From NCBI RefSeq assembly GCF_000382445.1, contig NZ_KB905472.1, forward strand, positions 1,183,505 to 1,247,504: a stretch of DNA of 64,000 bases, in the 5' to 3' direction. Origin of the DNA: Phocaeicola massiliensis B84634 = Timone 84634 = DSM 17679 = JCM 13223 (GTDB lineage Bacteria; Bacteroidota; Bacteroidia; Bacteroidales; Bacteroidaceae). This document shows, one piece after another, positions 9,616-18,058 of this stretch. The translations under genes were made by a program, and so were the position numbers. Every line of letters begins with the position of its first letter. The first letter of the stretch is position 1. The notes below the pieces were generated by a model. That model searched no databases, was not told the origin of the DNA, and was given only the letters and a program-made list of their open reading frames with translations.

Positions 9616-12009
9616 TTATTCTGATTTTATGATTTTTGCAGGGTCTATGTTGGCGGCTTTGTGTATCTGCCATATCAGGGTTCCCAATGAAATAAGGAGG
9701 ATTACCAATAAAGCAATGAAATAGATGCCGATGCCGACAGGAGCTTTCATGATGAATGTCCTCGTATAGATATGTATGAGATAATAGGAGAGAGGTACAG
9801 CTACTATAAATGCACCGCCTATCACCTTGATATATTTACGGAAAAGCAACAGATAAAGATCTTTCATGCCGGCTCCGTTCACTTTGCGGATAGCTATTTC
9901 GCGATAACGCTGCCGGATGTCGAACAGGGATAATCCGAACAGGCCTAGACAAGAGATAGCAATGGCTATCAAAGCAAAGACAGAGTAAATATGAGCCGTT
10001 TCTCTATCTTCGGAGTATAAGTCGCTGACTTCATCCGTAAGCCAGGAATGGTTGAACTCTTCCGTGTTGTATACTTCTTTTTCTATTTTTCTAAGGAGCT
10101 CCATCACTTCTTTCTCCTTACCGGGCTTGGTGGCTATTATGAAGTCACCGCTGACGTCTTCCTTTCCGACAACAAATGCCATCGGCTTTACTCCTTGGGT
10201 GAGATGGGCGGGATAATAGTCATCTATCACAGCTACCACGGGCATTAGTTTGGTTCCTCCCTCTTCCATTTCCCCATTTCTGAATGTTATCCAAAGCGGT
10301 GATTCGCTTCGTACAAAAGCATCCTCCATTCGGGCATATCCCATCGCTTTCATCGCCGCTTTATTCAGAATGATTTTATAGTCACTCCAGCTTTCAAACT
10401 TTTGCGGAATCTCTCCCTCCAGCACCTTCAAATCATATAAATGGAAAAAGTTGGGAGAAGGAAACAGCGTGAGCATATTCAGACGTGTATCTTTATCATT
10501 CAGCAATGTGCAGAAGGAACTTCCTCTTAATATGGAAGGACGTGAGTTCATCCACATCTCAATGTAGGGACATTCGTTCAGTTGTTGTTTGATATAACTA
10601 TATCGGGCAGCACGCTTGTTTCGGTCGGTCTCTTCTTCTCGCACGAGATGATTGTTGTTCTCGTGGAATAATTCGGCCCTGAGGATGCCTTCCGTCCGAT
10701 ATCCGGGAGGGGTGGATAGTAAAAAGTTCAACTGTTTGCCAAAATAGAGCGACAAGACAAGCAGCAATATGGTGATGATGTATTGCAAAAACAGGAATGC
10801 CATGCGGATAGTGATGGATTGGCGATTCGATGCAATCGAACGGATGGACGCAATGGGAGACAGGTAATTGTATTTGATATACGGATAGACGGACGTAACC
10901 AAAGGCAATAAGACCAAGAAGCCCAATGATATCTGCCAATCGAATGCAGAGTAGCCGATTCGCTCACCCATCAGTTGGCTGACAGGAATCTGGCTGGCTT
11001 CCACCAACAGCCATGCCGTCAGCAATGCGACAACGGCCAGGAGTTGGTTTTCCAACCAGATTTGCAGAAATAGCGGCAAGCGTTGCAAGCCGAATACCTT
11101 TTTAACTCCATATTCTTTGGAACGTTTCATCATGAATACCATATATATATTGATGAAGTTCAATATCCCTACCAACAACAATAAGATGGCTACGCCCGAA
11201 AGAATATACAGATGTGTGTGATTCCCGAATTGCATGATGGAGTCGTAATCGTCATCATGCCCGATAGCGTTTTCCCAATAGAAGTCTTCCCAAGGAATGA
11301 ATTTCCAACGTATGCTGTTGCCATTTTTGTCTTTCTTAAATACGTTGCTGACTTGGTTTATCTCGTCCAGGTCCACTCCGGGCAGCACACGCTTCAGCGA
11401 TATATCCATTCGCTGCCATTGCTTTACCAAGTTGTATGACACGAGCATGTCAAACCGAAGTAAGGTCTTACATCCCGGTTCATCTATCACTCCGCGGATA
11501 ATGACGTCTTTCCCATAATACTCCACGACTTTCCCTACCGGATTTTCTTTCCCAAACAGTCGGCGGGCATACTGCCGGGTGATGACAGCATCGTCGGGGG
11601 CTGTCAGTCGTGCCTCTCCCGTCAATACGGGGTAACGGAAAAAGTGAAAGAATGTAGAGTCGACGGCCATTATGTTCATTGCATAATGACTGTTCTTGTA
11701 CTTTACATTGTCTTTTTGCTGTGCCTGCAAGCGGCATTGTTCTACGATTTTATTTTCCGGGATGTAGGCTGAATCTGTGTCCGACCAGCCTTCTTCCGGA
11801 CTTCCGGGGTGAACGTTTCCGTCGATGTCCCGCAACGGGATGATAATGTGTTGCGGGTCGATGCAATGCGAGTCCACAGTCAGTTCCCGGTGGATATACC
11901 GCATCAGGACAATGCAGCAGGCCAGGCTGAACGCCAGTCCCAGGAGATTAATGATTGTATATGATTTTGAACGCATCAGAAAGCGTCCGGCATATTTCAG
12001 TGTTTTCAT
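9616..12009 (-). CDS. ABC transporter permease, MacB/FtsX type (divergent subgroup)
   Basis: A 797-residue permease starting MKTLKYAGRFLMRSKSY. The domain plan is that of its neighbours, but the N-terminus and the C-terminal FtsX block (IRQRYREIAIRKVNGAG, ending NIDPAKIIKSE) differ from the other permeases, so it belongs to a separate branch. It is the first permease after the adaptor gene (11-bp gap). That position is where a MacB partner of the HlyD/TolC-type proteins would be expected, so it is a good candidate for the permease that contacts the adaptor. Confidence 0.9.
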   Translation of the reverse strand: MKTLKYAGRFLMRSKSYTIINLLGLAFSLACCIVLMRYIHRELTVDSHCIDPQHIIIPLRDIDGNVHPGSPEEGWSDTDSAYIPENKIVEQCRLQAQQKDNVKYKNSHYAMNIMAVDSTFFHFFRYPVLTGEARLTAPDDAVITRQYARRLFGKENPVGKVVEYYGKDVIIRGVIDEPGCKTLLRFDMLVSYNLVKQWQRMDISLKRVLPGVDLDEINQVSNVFKKDKNGNSIRWKFIPWEDFYWENAIGHDDDYDSIMQFGNHTHLYILSGVAILLLLVGILNFINIYMVFMMKRSKEYGVKKVFGLQRLPLFLQIWLENQLLAVVALLTAWLLVEASQIPVSQLMGERIGYSAFDWQISLGFLVLLPLVTSVYPYIKYNYLSPIASIRSIASNRQSITIRMAFLFLQYIITILLLVLSLYFGKQLNFLLSTPPGYRTEGILRAELFHENNNHLVREEETDRNKRAARYSYIKQQLNECPYIEMWMNSRPSILRGSSFCTLLNDKDTRLNMLTLFPSPNFFHLYDLKVLEGEIPQKFESWSDYKIILNKAAMKAMGYARMEDAFVRSESPLWITFRNGEMEEGGTKLMPVVAVIDDYYPAHLTQGVKPMAFVVGKEDVSGDFIIATKPGKEKEVMELLRKIEKEVYNTEEFNHSWLTDEVSDLYSEDRETAHIYSVFALIAIAISCLGLFGLSLFDIRQRYREIAIRKVNGAGMKDLYLLLFRKYIKVIGGAFIVAVPLSYYLIHIYTRTFIMKAPVGIGIYFIALLVILLISLGTLIWQIHKAANIDPAKIIKSE

Positions 12010-12020
12010 TTTGCGTGCTT

Positions 12021-13271
12021 TTATTTCAATATCAGTTCTTCTGCGTCGCCAAAGGTATCATATCCTGTGACAACTACCAATTCTCCGGGCTGTAATCCTT
12101 CTGTTATCTCGTACTGTTGTGGGTTTTGGCGTCCTATAGTCAAAGACACTTTGATGGCTTTGGTCTTCGAGGCATTTACTTTATAAACCCATTGCCCGCC
12201 GGTGACTTGATAGAAATTTCCGCGTGGAATGACGATGGCCTGTTCGGGTTGTCCCAACTCTATCTGTACCCTGAAACTCTTGCCAACACGAACATTGTCA
12301 GGCATTTCTCCGGTGAAAATAAGATCTACATCAAACATACGGTCTTTAACTTCTGGTACTACTTTTGTAATTTTTAATGGATAACGTTTCCCTTGGTAAT
12401 TGATGGTGGCAGGCAGACCGGTAGTGATGCGGTCGATGTAATATTCGCTAAGCGAGGTGTGAATCTTATATTGGTCGAGCACTTTGATTTCGGCTATGCT
12501 TTCGCCCGATGCGACCTGTTGCCCCGGAGTTACTTTCACGAAACTGAGTTGTCCTGCAATCGGTGCTGTGACCACCAGATTATTCATCCGTTCCAGTGAA
12601 CGCGTAAATTTCTTTTGTTCGCGTTCGAGGTCATTCTTCAGCAAATCCTTTCGGATGAGCGTCACAGCCGAATCGTGACGGAGACTTTCCATCTGAAGGG
12701 CACTGTTTTGCAGTTTATAATTATATTCGTCTTCCGAAACTTCCAGTTGGGCTTTGCTTTTAATACCCATCTTGTATTCTTCTTTGTCCAAAGCGAAACT
12801 TTTGGTCAGGCGGTTCATTTCATATTGCGTCTGCAGAGTCTGTTGTTTCAGCGTGAGGCTTTTTTGCTCCATCTCAATTTCCTTCTCTTTATAAGTGATT
12901 CGCTGTTTCTCCCATTCATCGCGTTGGTCCTCGATAGAGCGCAGCAAATCGGGATTGCTGAGCACAAGGATGGAATCTCCTTTCTCCATCATGGTTCCTT
13001 CTTCGCCGATGATGCGTTCCACGCTGCCGGCTTCGCGGGTATTTATCTTGATGGTCAGGATAGGTTGGACTAATCCTTCCACATCAACGTATTCCATGAA
13101 TTTGTCATTCTTCACTTCAGCAATTTGTATATTGTCGGTTTCGATTCGCAATTTGCGGGGTCCGAATGACAGGCTGATGACATAAATCAGGAAGATAACA
13201 AAGGCTGTACCTCCCAGCAGATAATAACGATGGCGTATATACCACGGTTTCTTTTCAATTTTAATATCCAT
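12021..13271 (-). CDS. HlyD/MacA-type periplasmic adaptor (membrane fusion protein)
   Basis: A 416-residue protein with a single N-terminal membrane anchor (about residues 14-34). It is followed by a split lipoyl/barrel-sandwich domain (near 65-110 and 235-270), a long alpha-helical hairpin rich in Glu, Lys and Gln (about 110-235), a beta-barrel domain and a membrane-proximal C-terminal domain. This is the order of RND/MacA adaptors. It would link an inner-membrane permease to the TolC-type channel encoded immediately upstream (55-bp gap). It is followed 11 bp later by a permease gene. Confidence 0.93.
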   Translation of the reverse strand: MDIKIEKKPWYIRHRYYLLGGTAFVIFLIYVISLSFGPRKLRIETDNIQIAEVKNDKFMEYVDVEGLVQPILTIKINTREAGSVERIIGEEGTMMEKGDSILVLSNPDLLRSIEDQRDEWEKQRITYKEKEIEMEQKSLTLKQQTLQTQYEMNRLTKSFALDKEEYKMGIKSKAQLEVSEDEYNYKLQNSALQMESLRHDSAVTLIRKDLLKNDLEREQKKFTRSLERMNNLVVTAPIAGQLSFVKVTPGQQVASGESIAEIKVLDQYKIHTSLSEYYIDRITTGLPATINYQGKRYPLKITKVVPEVKDRMFDVDLIFTGEMPDNVRVGKSFRVQIELGQPEQAIVIPRGNFYQVTGGQWVYKVNASKTKAIKVSLTIGRQNPQQYEITEGLQPGELVVVTGYDTFGDAEELILK

Positions 13272-13326
13272 AGTTTTTATTTATTTGTTCGTTTCCGGTT
13301 CTTTCCGTATGCACGGCATGTTGGGT

Positions 13327-14793
13327 TTACTTGTATGGCAGGCTTTCCTCTATCGGGCAATGGTTTTGAAAATCGTATCCTGTCATGCTCCTTATTCCAT
13401 AGTACAGACTCCAATATGTTTTCAGGGCGGTGATATAATCACGCCTTGCCCTGTCTTTTTCGGTAATGGAAGCATTGAGGTCTAGTATGGTGGATTTTCC
13501 GAGAATGTACAATCGCTTTGCCACTTCATGTCGCCTTTCGGCTGTCTTGTCGGTCTTGAAAGCGACGGCTACCCGATAGGCTTGCAAGTTGAATTGGCGC
13601 ACCATCTTGCAGACGTTCAATTCAAAATCCTTTAGAGCCTGTTCTGCCTGTGTGTTTACCAAGTCGACGTTAGACCGGGCCACCCGTATTCGTCCTTTAC
13701 CCCGTCCCCAATCCAGAATGGGCAGAGAGATGCCGATGCTGGCATATTGTTGCTTCAATGGGTCGCGGTAAGTATCGGCAAGTTTGTTTCCTGTCTGTGA
13801 CAAACCGAACTGAACATATAGATCAGCCTTTAGTCCGGCATTGGCTTTGGCAGAAGCCAGTTCGCTGCGGCTTTCCATTTTCAGACGCTCGTATGTTTCA
13901 GGTTCGGGACTGTTCTTGAATGCCAGATGCAGTGCCTCCTGCATGGGAATCTCGAAATTGGGAATTTCATCATCGGGGATGACCCTCAAGTTGACTTCGC
14001 GGTTTATACCCAGAAAGGAACGTAAGGTTTGCATTTGATCTTCCACTTCGATGCGGGCATTCATTACATTGGTTTCTTCCGTGAGTTTGTTTATCTCGAG
14101 TTGGAGCATTTCATTTTCATTAATGGTGCCTATGTTATATCTTCCTTCGGCATATCTATACAGGGTGTCGGCCGATGCATGGTTGGAAGTGGCGATATCG
14201 AGATTGGTTTGTGCAGTTGCCAGATTGAAGAACAGGGTGCTGGTTTGGGAAGAGACTAATTCCAAGGCTTCGGAGTATGTCTTGCGTGCTTCACGATAGC
14301 GGATGGGTTCTATGCGGCGGTTCCATTTCAGGGAATTATAACCGAAAAGGGACTGCTCATAACCGACAACGATTGGTTGGGTATTGTAAGCCGTGAGGTC
14401 ATTTTCAAATTCATCAATGCGTTGGGTAGTGGTCTTGATAAAGAAGCTGCCACCGGTGAACCACACATTCTGATTTATTTTCAAACTCAGATCTGTGCTC
14501 AGTTGGTTCTGTTTGACAAACTGGTTGGTGCCGTCCGGCTGGGTAATCTTATTGATTTCCCGGTTAAGGTTGGGGGATGAACTCAACGTAACGGACGGCA
14601 AATAGTTTGCACGGAAGAAGCGGTAGTTCCAGTAAGCAGCACGATAAGTGTGTCGTGCTGCTTGGGCTTGCGGCGAATGTTCCTGTGCGATTTCAATGGC
14701 CTGCTGCAGTGTGAGGCTGATTGTTTCTTCTTGTGCTGTGGCTGTTCCTGCAACCAATAGGATATAAAAAGCTAAAATATAATATCGTTTCAT
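13327..14793 (-). CDS. TolC family outer-membrane efflux protein
   Basis: A 488-residue protein with the signal peptide MKRYYILAFYILLVAGTATA and two repeated outer-membrane-efflux-protein units made mostly of long amphipathic helices, as in TolC/OprM. The open frame extends to 14835. The ATG at 14793 is preferred because it directly precedes the signal peptide, and because the sigma-54-type promoter at 14819-14834 overlaps the longer version, which would begin upstream of the transcript. It is the first gene of the exporter operon, and the order tolC-like, adaptor, permeases supports a tripartite envelope-spanning exporter. Confidence 0.93.
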   Translation of the reverse strand: MKRYYILAFYILLVAGTATAQEETISLTLQQAIEIAQEHSPQAQAARHTYRAAYWNYRFFRANYLPSVTLSSSPNLNREINKITQPDGTNQFVKQNQLSTDLSLKINQNVWFTGGSFFIKTTTQRIDEFENDLTAYNTQPIVVGYEQSLFGYNSLKWNRRIEPIRYREARKTYSEALELVSSQTSTLFFNLATAQTNLDIATSNHASADTLYRYAEGRYNIGTINENEMLQLEINKLTEETNVMNARIEVEDQMQTLRSFLGINREVNLRVIPDDEIPNFEIPMQEALHLAFKNSPEPETYERLKMESRSELASAKANAGLKADLYVQFGLSQTGNKLADTYRDPLKQQYASIGISLPILDWGRGKGRIRVARSNVDLVNTQAEQALKDFELNVCKMVRQFNLQAYRVAVAFKTDKTAERRHEVAKRLYILGKSTILDLNASITEKDRARRDYITALKTYWSLYYGIRSMTGYDFQNHCPIEESLPYK

Positions 14794-14818
14794 GTTATTT
14801 GTTTTATGCTTTCTAATT

Positions 14819-14834
14819 ATCAAAATGCGTGCCA
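14819..14834 (-). promoter_or_regulatory. Sigma-54-type -24/-12 promoter of the exporter operon
   Basis: On the minus strand the sequence TGGCACGCATTTTGAT matches the consensus TGGCACGNNNNTTGCW at every fixed position except the C of the -12 element, which is A. The predicted transcription start is near 14808, 15 bp before the tolC-like ATG. The paired palindromes begin 57 bp upstream, as they do at 4773-4788. Confidence 0.85.
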
Positions 14835-14890
14835 TAATGCCATTTCTCTGTTTACCAAAGACTTGTATGTAGGCTCATGCTTATGGGCGC

Positions 14891-14925
14891 GTGCGCATTC
14901 GCACAAAAATAGTGCGGATACGCAC
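14891..14925. promoter_or_regulatory. Paired 14-bp palindromes, putative activator (UAS) sites
   Basis: GTGCGCATTCGCAC (14891-14904) and GTGCGGATACGCAC (14912-14925) are 21 bp apart start to start. Relative to the predicted exporter start they are centred near -90 and -111, a usual place for NtrC-type enhancer sites. They also lie just upstream of the -7 box of the divergent regulator gene, where a -33 element would be expected, so the regulator could control its own gene from the same sites. Confidence 0.8.
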
Positions 14926-14948
14926 ATACAGCGCATCTTAAAAAGCCG

Positions 14949-14982
14949 TATCTTTGCTCTCGCAGGAAAAGATATTTCCTGC
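14949..14982 (+). promoter_or_regulatory. Bacteroidetes promoter (-7 box) and leader hairpin of the regulator gene
   Basis: TATCTTTG at 14949-14956 fits the -7 consensus TAnnTTTG. No clear -33 TTTG is visible at the usual distance; that stretch abuts the distal palindrome. The expected transcript starts near 14963 and would begin with GCAGGAAA-AGATA-TTTCCTGC (14962-14982), a perfect 8-bp stem, about 18 bp before the ATG at 15000. The hairpin could be an operator or could affect mRNA stability or translation. Confidence 0.6.
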
Positions 14983-14999
14983 ATGATAAAAGAGAGATA

Positions 15000-16367
15000 A
15001 TGGAAAACAGAGGAAAAATACTTATCATAGATGATAATGAAGACGTGCTTTTTGCACTGAATCTTTTATTGGAGCCTTATGTGGAGAAGGTGAAAGTCAC
15101 TACCCAACCGGCCCGTATCGATTTTTTTATGACTACCTTTCAGCCGGATGTCATTCTGCTCGATATGAATTTCCGCCGTGATGCCATCAGTGGGCAGGAA
15201 GGTTTTGATTGCCTGGAACAGATTTTGAAGTTAGACCCGCAGGCGATTGTATTGTTCATGACGGCTTATGCGGATACAGACAAAGCAGTAAGGGCTATCA
15301 AGGCGGGAGCGATTGATTTTATCCCTAAGCCTTGGGAAAAGGAAAAGTTATTGGCTACTTTATCTTCAGCCATTAAGTTGCGGGATTCACGTAAGGAGAT
15401 AAAGCAACTGAAAGAGCAGGTGGTGGCATTGAGCGGACAAGATGAAACGGTCCCCAATATGATTGGCCATTCGGAGGCAATGCAGAATGTGTTTGACACC
15501 ATCCGGAAGTTGTCGGATACAGATGCCAATATATTAATATTAGGTGAGAATGGAACGGGAAAGGACTTGGTGGCGCGTTCGCTCCGTCATTATTCTCCCC
15601 GCAGGGAGTCTCCTTTTATAACGATTGACTTGGGAAGCATTCCTGAAACCCTTTTTGAGAGCGAACTCTTCGGTTATGAGAAGGGGGCATTTACAGATGC
15701 TCGCAAGGCAAAGGCAGGACGCATGGAAGTGGCTTCGGGAGGGACTCTCTTTCTGGATGAAATAGGAAATCTTTCGCTGCCTATGCAATCCAAGCTGCTG
15801 ACAGCGATAGAGAAGAGGCAGATTTCGCGTTTGGGCACTACAAGCACGATTCCTATTGATGTTCGTTTGATTAGTGCCACCAATGTAAACATTCACCGGA
15901 TGGTGGAAGAGGGAAACTTCCGTCAGGATTTGCTTTATCGTATCAATACCATTGAGATTCATATACCTCCCTTGCGTGACAGAGGCGAGGATGTCCTTCT
16001 TTTGGCAGACTATTTTTTGCAACGTTACATTCATAAATACAAGAAAGAGATAAACGGGCTCAGCCGGGAGGCGAAGCAAAAGTTGATGCGCTATCATTGG
16101 CCGGGCAATGTACGCGAATTGCAGCATGCCATTGAACGTGCCGTGATTTTGTCGGATTCTTCTTTGTTGAAACCCGCTAACTTTATGTTGCAGCCACAGC
16201 CCGAAAAAAAGGTGGATACTGATGAAATCTTGAACTTGGAACAATTGGAGCGCCATGCCATTGAGCGTGCCATGAAACGAAGTGAGGGTAATTTGAGCCG
16301 TGCTGCCGAATATTTGGGTATAACGAGATACGCTCTTTATCGTAAATTAGAAAAGTTAGGGTTATGA
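15000..16367 (+). CDS. Sigma-54-dependent response regulator (NtrC family)
   Basis: 455 residues in three domains. The receiver domain (about 5-125) has the acidic pocket Asp11-Asp12 and the phospho-acceptor Asp55. The AAA+ domain (about 155-385) has Walker A GENGTGKD (182-189), Walker B LFLDE (about 250-254) and arginine fingers in the RDRGED region. The C-terminal Fis-type helix-turn-helix is NLSRAAEYLGITRYALYRKL. The sigma-54-contacting loop reads GAFTDA (229-234) instead of the usual GAFTGA. It overlaps the kinase gene by 4 bp (ATGA) and is divergent from the exporter operon, whose two promoters are of sigma-54 type, so it is the obvious activator of that operon. Confidence 0.95.
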   Translation: MENRGKILIIDDNEDVLFALNLLLEPYVEKVKVTTQPARIDFFMTTFQPDVILLDMNFRRDAISGQEGFDCLEQILKLDPQAIVLFMTAYADTDKAVRAIKAGAIDFIPKPWEKEKLLATLSSAIKLRDSRKEIKQLKEQVVALSGQDETVPNMIGHSEAMQNVFDTIRKLSDTDANILILGENGTGKDLVARSLRHYSPRRESPFITIDLGSIPETLFESELFGYEKGAFTDARKAKAGRMEVASGGTLFLDEIGNLSLPMQSKLLTAIEKRQISRLGTTSTIPIDVRLISATNVNIHRMVEEGNFRQDLLYRINTIEIHIPPLRDRGEDVLLLADYFLQRYIHKYKKEINGLSREAKQKLMRYHWPGNVRELQHAIERAVILSDSSLLKPANFMLQPQPEKKVDTDEILNLEQLERHAIERAMKRSEGNLSRAAEYLGITRYALYRKLEKLGL

Positions 16368-17689
16368 ATCGATTTCAAACACTCCGTATTGTGTTGCTCA
16401 TGCTGTTATTGGCGGCAGCATCTGTTGCTGCCTATCTGTTTTTCCGGCATGAACTCTATTTCTGTTTACTATTTTCATTGTTGATTGTTCTAGGCATCAT
16501 CTTGTATGTATGTCAATGGCAACAGAAAACAACTCTTATGGTAGCCCGCATGATAGAGGGTATCCGATATTCCGATTTTTCTTTGAGCTTTTCAGTCCGG
16601 CATAAGTCGCGTTCCGAGCAGTTGCTTGCCGAAGAAATAAACAAGGTAGTGTCTGAGTTTAGGACGAAGTTATCGGAAAAAGAAGAGCGTTATCAATATT
16701 ACGAAACATTGCTCGACACCGTAGACAGTAGTTTATTGGTAGCAGACAGCAGTGGAATGGTACATTGGATGAACTGTGCGGCAGTTCATGATTTATGCGG
16801 TTATCCTATTCACTCATTGAATGAATTGTCTTCTCTCAATTCCTCTTTTCCTGTTATTATTACATCACTTCAACCGGGTGAAGTAAAGGCGGTTCGCATC
16901 TGTCGTGGAGATGTCATGCAGGAATTGGCAGTGACAGTCACCGAATATTCTTCTCAAGGAGTGGATTTACGTCTGATAAATCTGAAGAATATTCATTCTG
17001 TACTCGAAGAAAATGAGATAGAGGCCTGGCAGAAATTGATTCGTGTCCTGACTCACGAGATAATGAATTCTATTGCACCCATTATTTCATTAAGCGAAAC
17101 ATTGAGTGAGCGGGCTGTGCAGAATGGCATGAACGAGAAAGATTACGGTATTATGCTGCAAGGGATGCAGACCATTTATCGGAGAAGTAAAGGACTGCTC
17201 GGATTTGTAGAGAACTATCGGAAACTGTCCCGCTTGTCAATGCCTGTTCTGGCTCCGGTCAGAATGGAAGAATTACTGGATGATTTAAAGAAATTATTTC
17301 CCAGCCGGGATATACATTATATATATAGGACAGAGGATGCAGACAAAATATTGATGTTAGACCGTTCTCAAATAGAGCAAGTGCTTATTAACTTATTGAA
17401 GAATGCCGGTGAAGCTTGTATAGAGCAAGAAATTCCGGAGGTGATCATTGCTACTCATTATGAAATGGAAAAGCGAATATTTATGCTTACGGTCACTGAT
17501 AATGGCAGTGGTATTCTTCCCGATGTACTGGATAAGATATTTGTTCCGTTCTTTACTACTAAACCGACAGGTTCCGGCATCGGGCTTAGCTTATGCAAAC
17601 AAATAATGAATCTGCATGGAGGAAGTATTTCAGTTTCGAGCGAAATAGGGAAGGGTAGTTGTTTCTCCTTGAAATTTCTGTGTAAATGA
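16364..17689 (+). CDS. Sensor histidine kinase, partner of the sigma-54 activator
   Basis: 441 residues. Two N-terminal membrane helices (about 8-27 and 31-50) are separated by only a few residues, so there is no periplasmic sensor domain. A HAMP-like linker, a PAS-like region (about 110-210), the phospho-acceptor motif with His231 (LTHEIMNS), and an HATPase domain follow. The HATPase shows N-box NLLKNAGEA, G1 DNGSGI, F-box FFTTK and G2 GSGIGLSL. The NtrB/NtrY-like catalytic core fits an NtrC-type partner. It is translationally coupled to the regulator. With so short an outside loop the signal is probably read within the membrane, from the cytoplasm, or through a partner protein such as one of the permeases. 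Confidence 0.93.
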   Translation: MNRFQTLRIVLLMLLLAAASVAAYLFFRHELYFCLLFSLLIVLGIILYVCQWQQKTTLMVARMIEGIRYSDFSLSFSVRHKSRSEQLLAEEINKVVSEFRTKLSEKEERYQYYETLLDTVDSSLLVADSSGMVHWMNCAAVHDLCGYPIHSLNELSSLNSSFPVIITSLQPGEVKAVRICRGDVMQELAVTVTEYSSQGVDLRLINLKNIHSVLEENEIEAWQKLIRVLTHEIMNSIAPIISLSETLSERAVQNGMNEKDYGIMLQGMQTIYRRSKGLLGFVENYRKLSRLSMPVLAPVRMEELLDDLKKLFPSRDIHYIYRTEDADKILMLDRSQIEQVLINLLKNAGEACIEQEIPEVIIATHYEMEKRIFMLTVTDNGSGILPDVLDKIFVPFFTTKPTGSGIGLSLCKQIMNLHGGSISVSSEIGKGSCFSLKFLCK

Positions 17690-17776
17690 CAAACATTTTT
17701 TTTATCATTAATGATTTAATAATCAGTACTCTAAAAGAAAAGTATAAAAATGGGGAATAAAAAAGATGCGTAAAAG

Positions 17777-17807
17777 TTTGCAGATATAAAAATAAGTCGT
17801 ACCTTTG
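17777..17807 (+). promoter_or_regulatory. Promoter of tRNA-Pro
   Basis: TTTG at 17777-17780 and TACCTTTG at 17800-17807 are separated by 19 bp, a textbook Bacteroidetes -33/-7 pair, about 40 bp before the tRNA. Confidence 0.8.
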
Positions 17808-17847
17808 CATCGCTTTTGAGAAACAAAGCAACACTAAAATACAGATT

Positions 17848-17922
17848 CGGGGTGTAGCGCAGTCCGGTTAGCGCACCTGCTTTGGGAGCAGGGGGTCGTG
17901 GGTTCGAATCCCGCTACCCCGA
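17848..17922 (+). tRNA. tRNA-Pro (anticodon TGG)
   Basis: 75 nt that fold as a cloverleaf. The acceptor stem is CGGGGTG with TACCCCG (one G-U pair). The anticodon stem CCTGC/GCAGG carries the loop TTTGGGA, giving anticodon TGG. The T-arm contains GGTTCGAATCC, and the discriminator base is A. CCA is not encoded. A hairpin with a T-run follows at 17935. The downstream side is a decayed region with an insertion sequence and a recombinase remnant, consistent with a tRNA acting as an integration hot spot. Confidence 0.97.
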
Positions 17923-17934
17923 CTGATGAGAATC

Positions 17935-17966
17935 AAGGAGTTACAGTAAAATGTAGCTCCTTTTTT
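17935..17966 (+). terminator. Terminator of tRNA-Pro
   Basis: AAGGAGTTACA and TGTAGCTCCTT form a stem with one G-U pair around a short A-rich loop, followed by a run of T. Confidence 0.8.
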
Positions 17967-18058
17967 TATTCTCCGAATGGGGCGGTTTACCTTTGGTTTA
18001 AACCGAAAGTGAAGGCTCAGTTGTAATTCTTGGGGGATTAACATTTGTTAATTCTCCT

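Noticed and set aside
14794-14835. Longer N-terminus of the TolC-type protein (14 extra codons)
   Set aside because: It overlaps the sigma-54-type promoter and would place residues before a good signal peptide.
15540-16256. 238-residue minus-strand ORF inside the response-regulator gene
   Set aside because: Antisense shadow of a clearly coding AAA+ domain; no family resemblance and no promoter.
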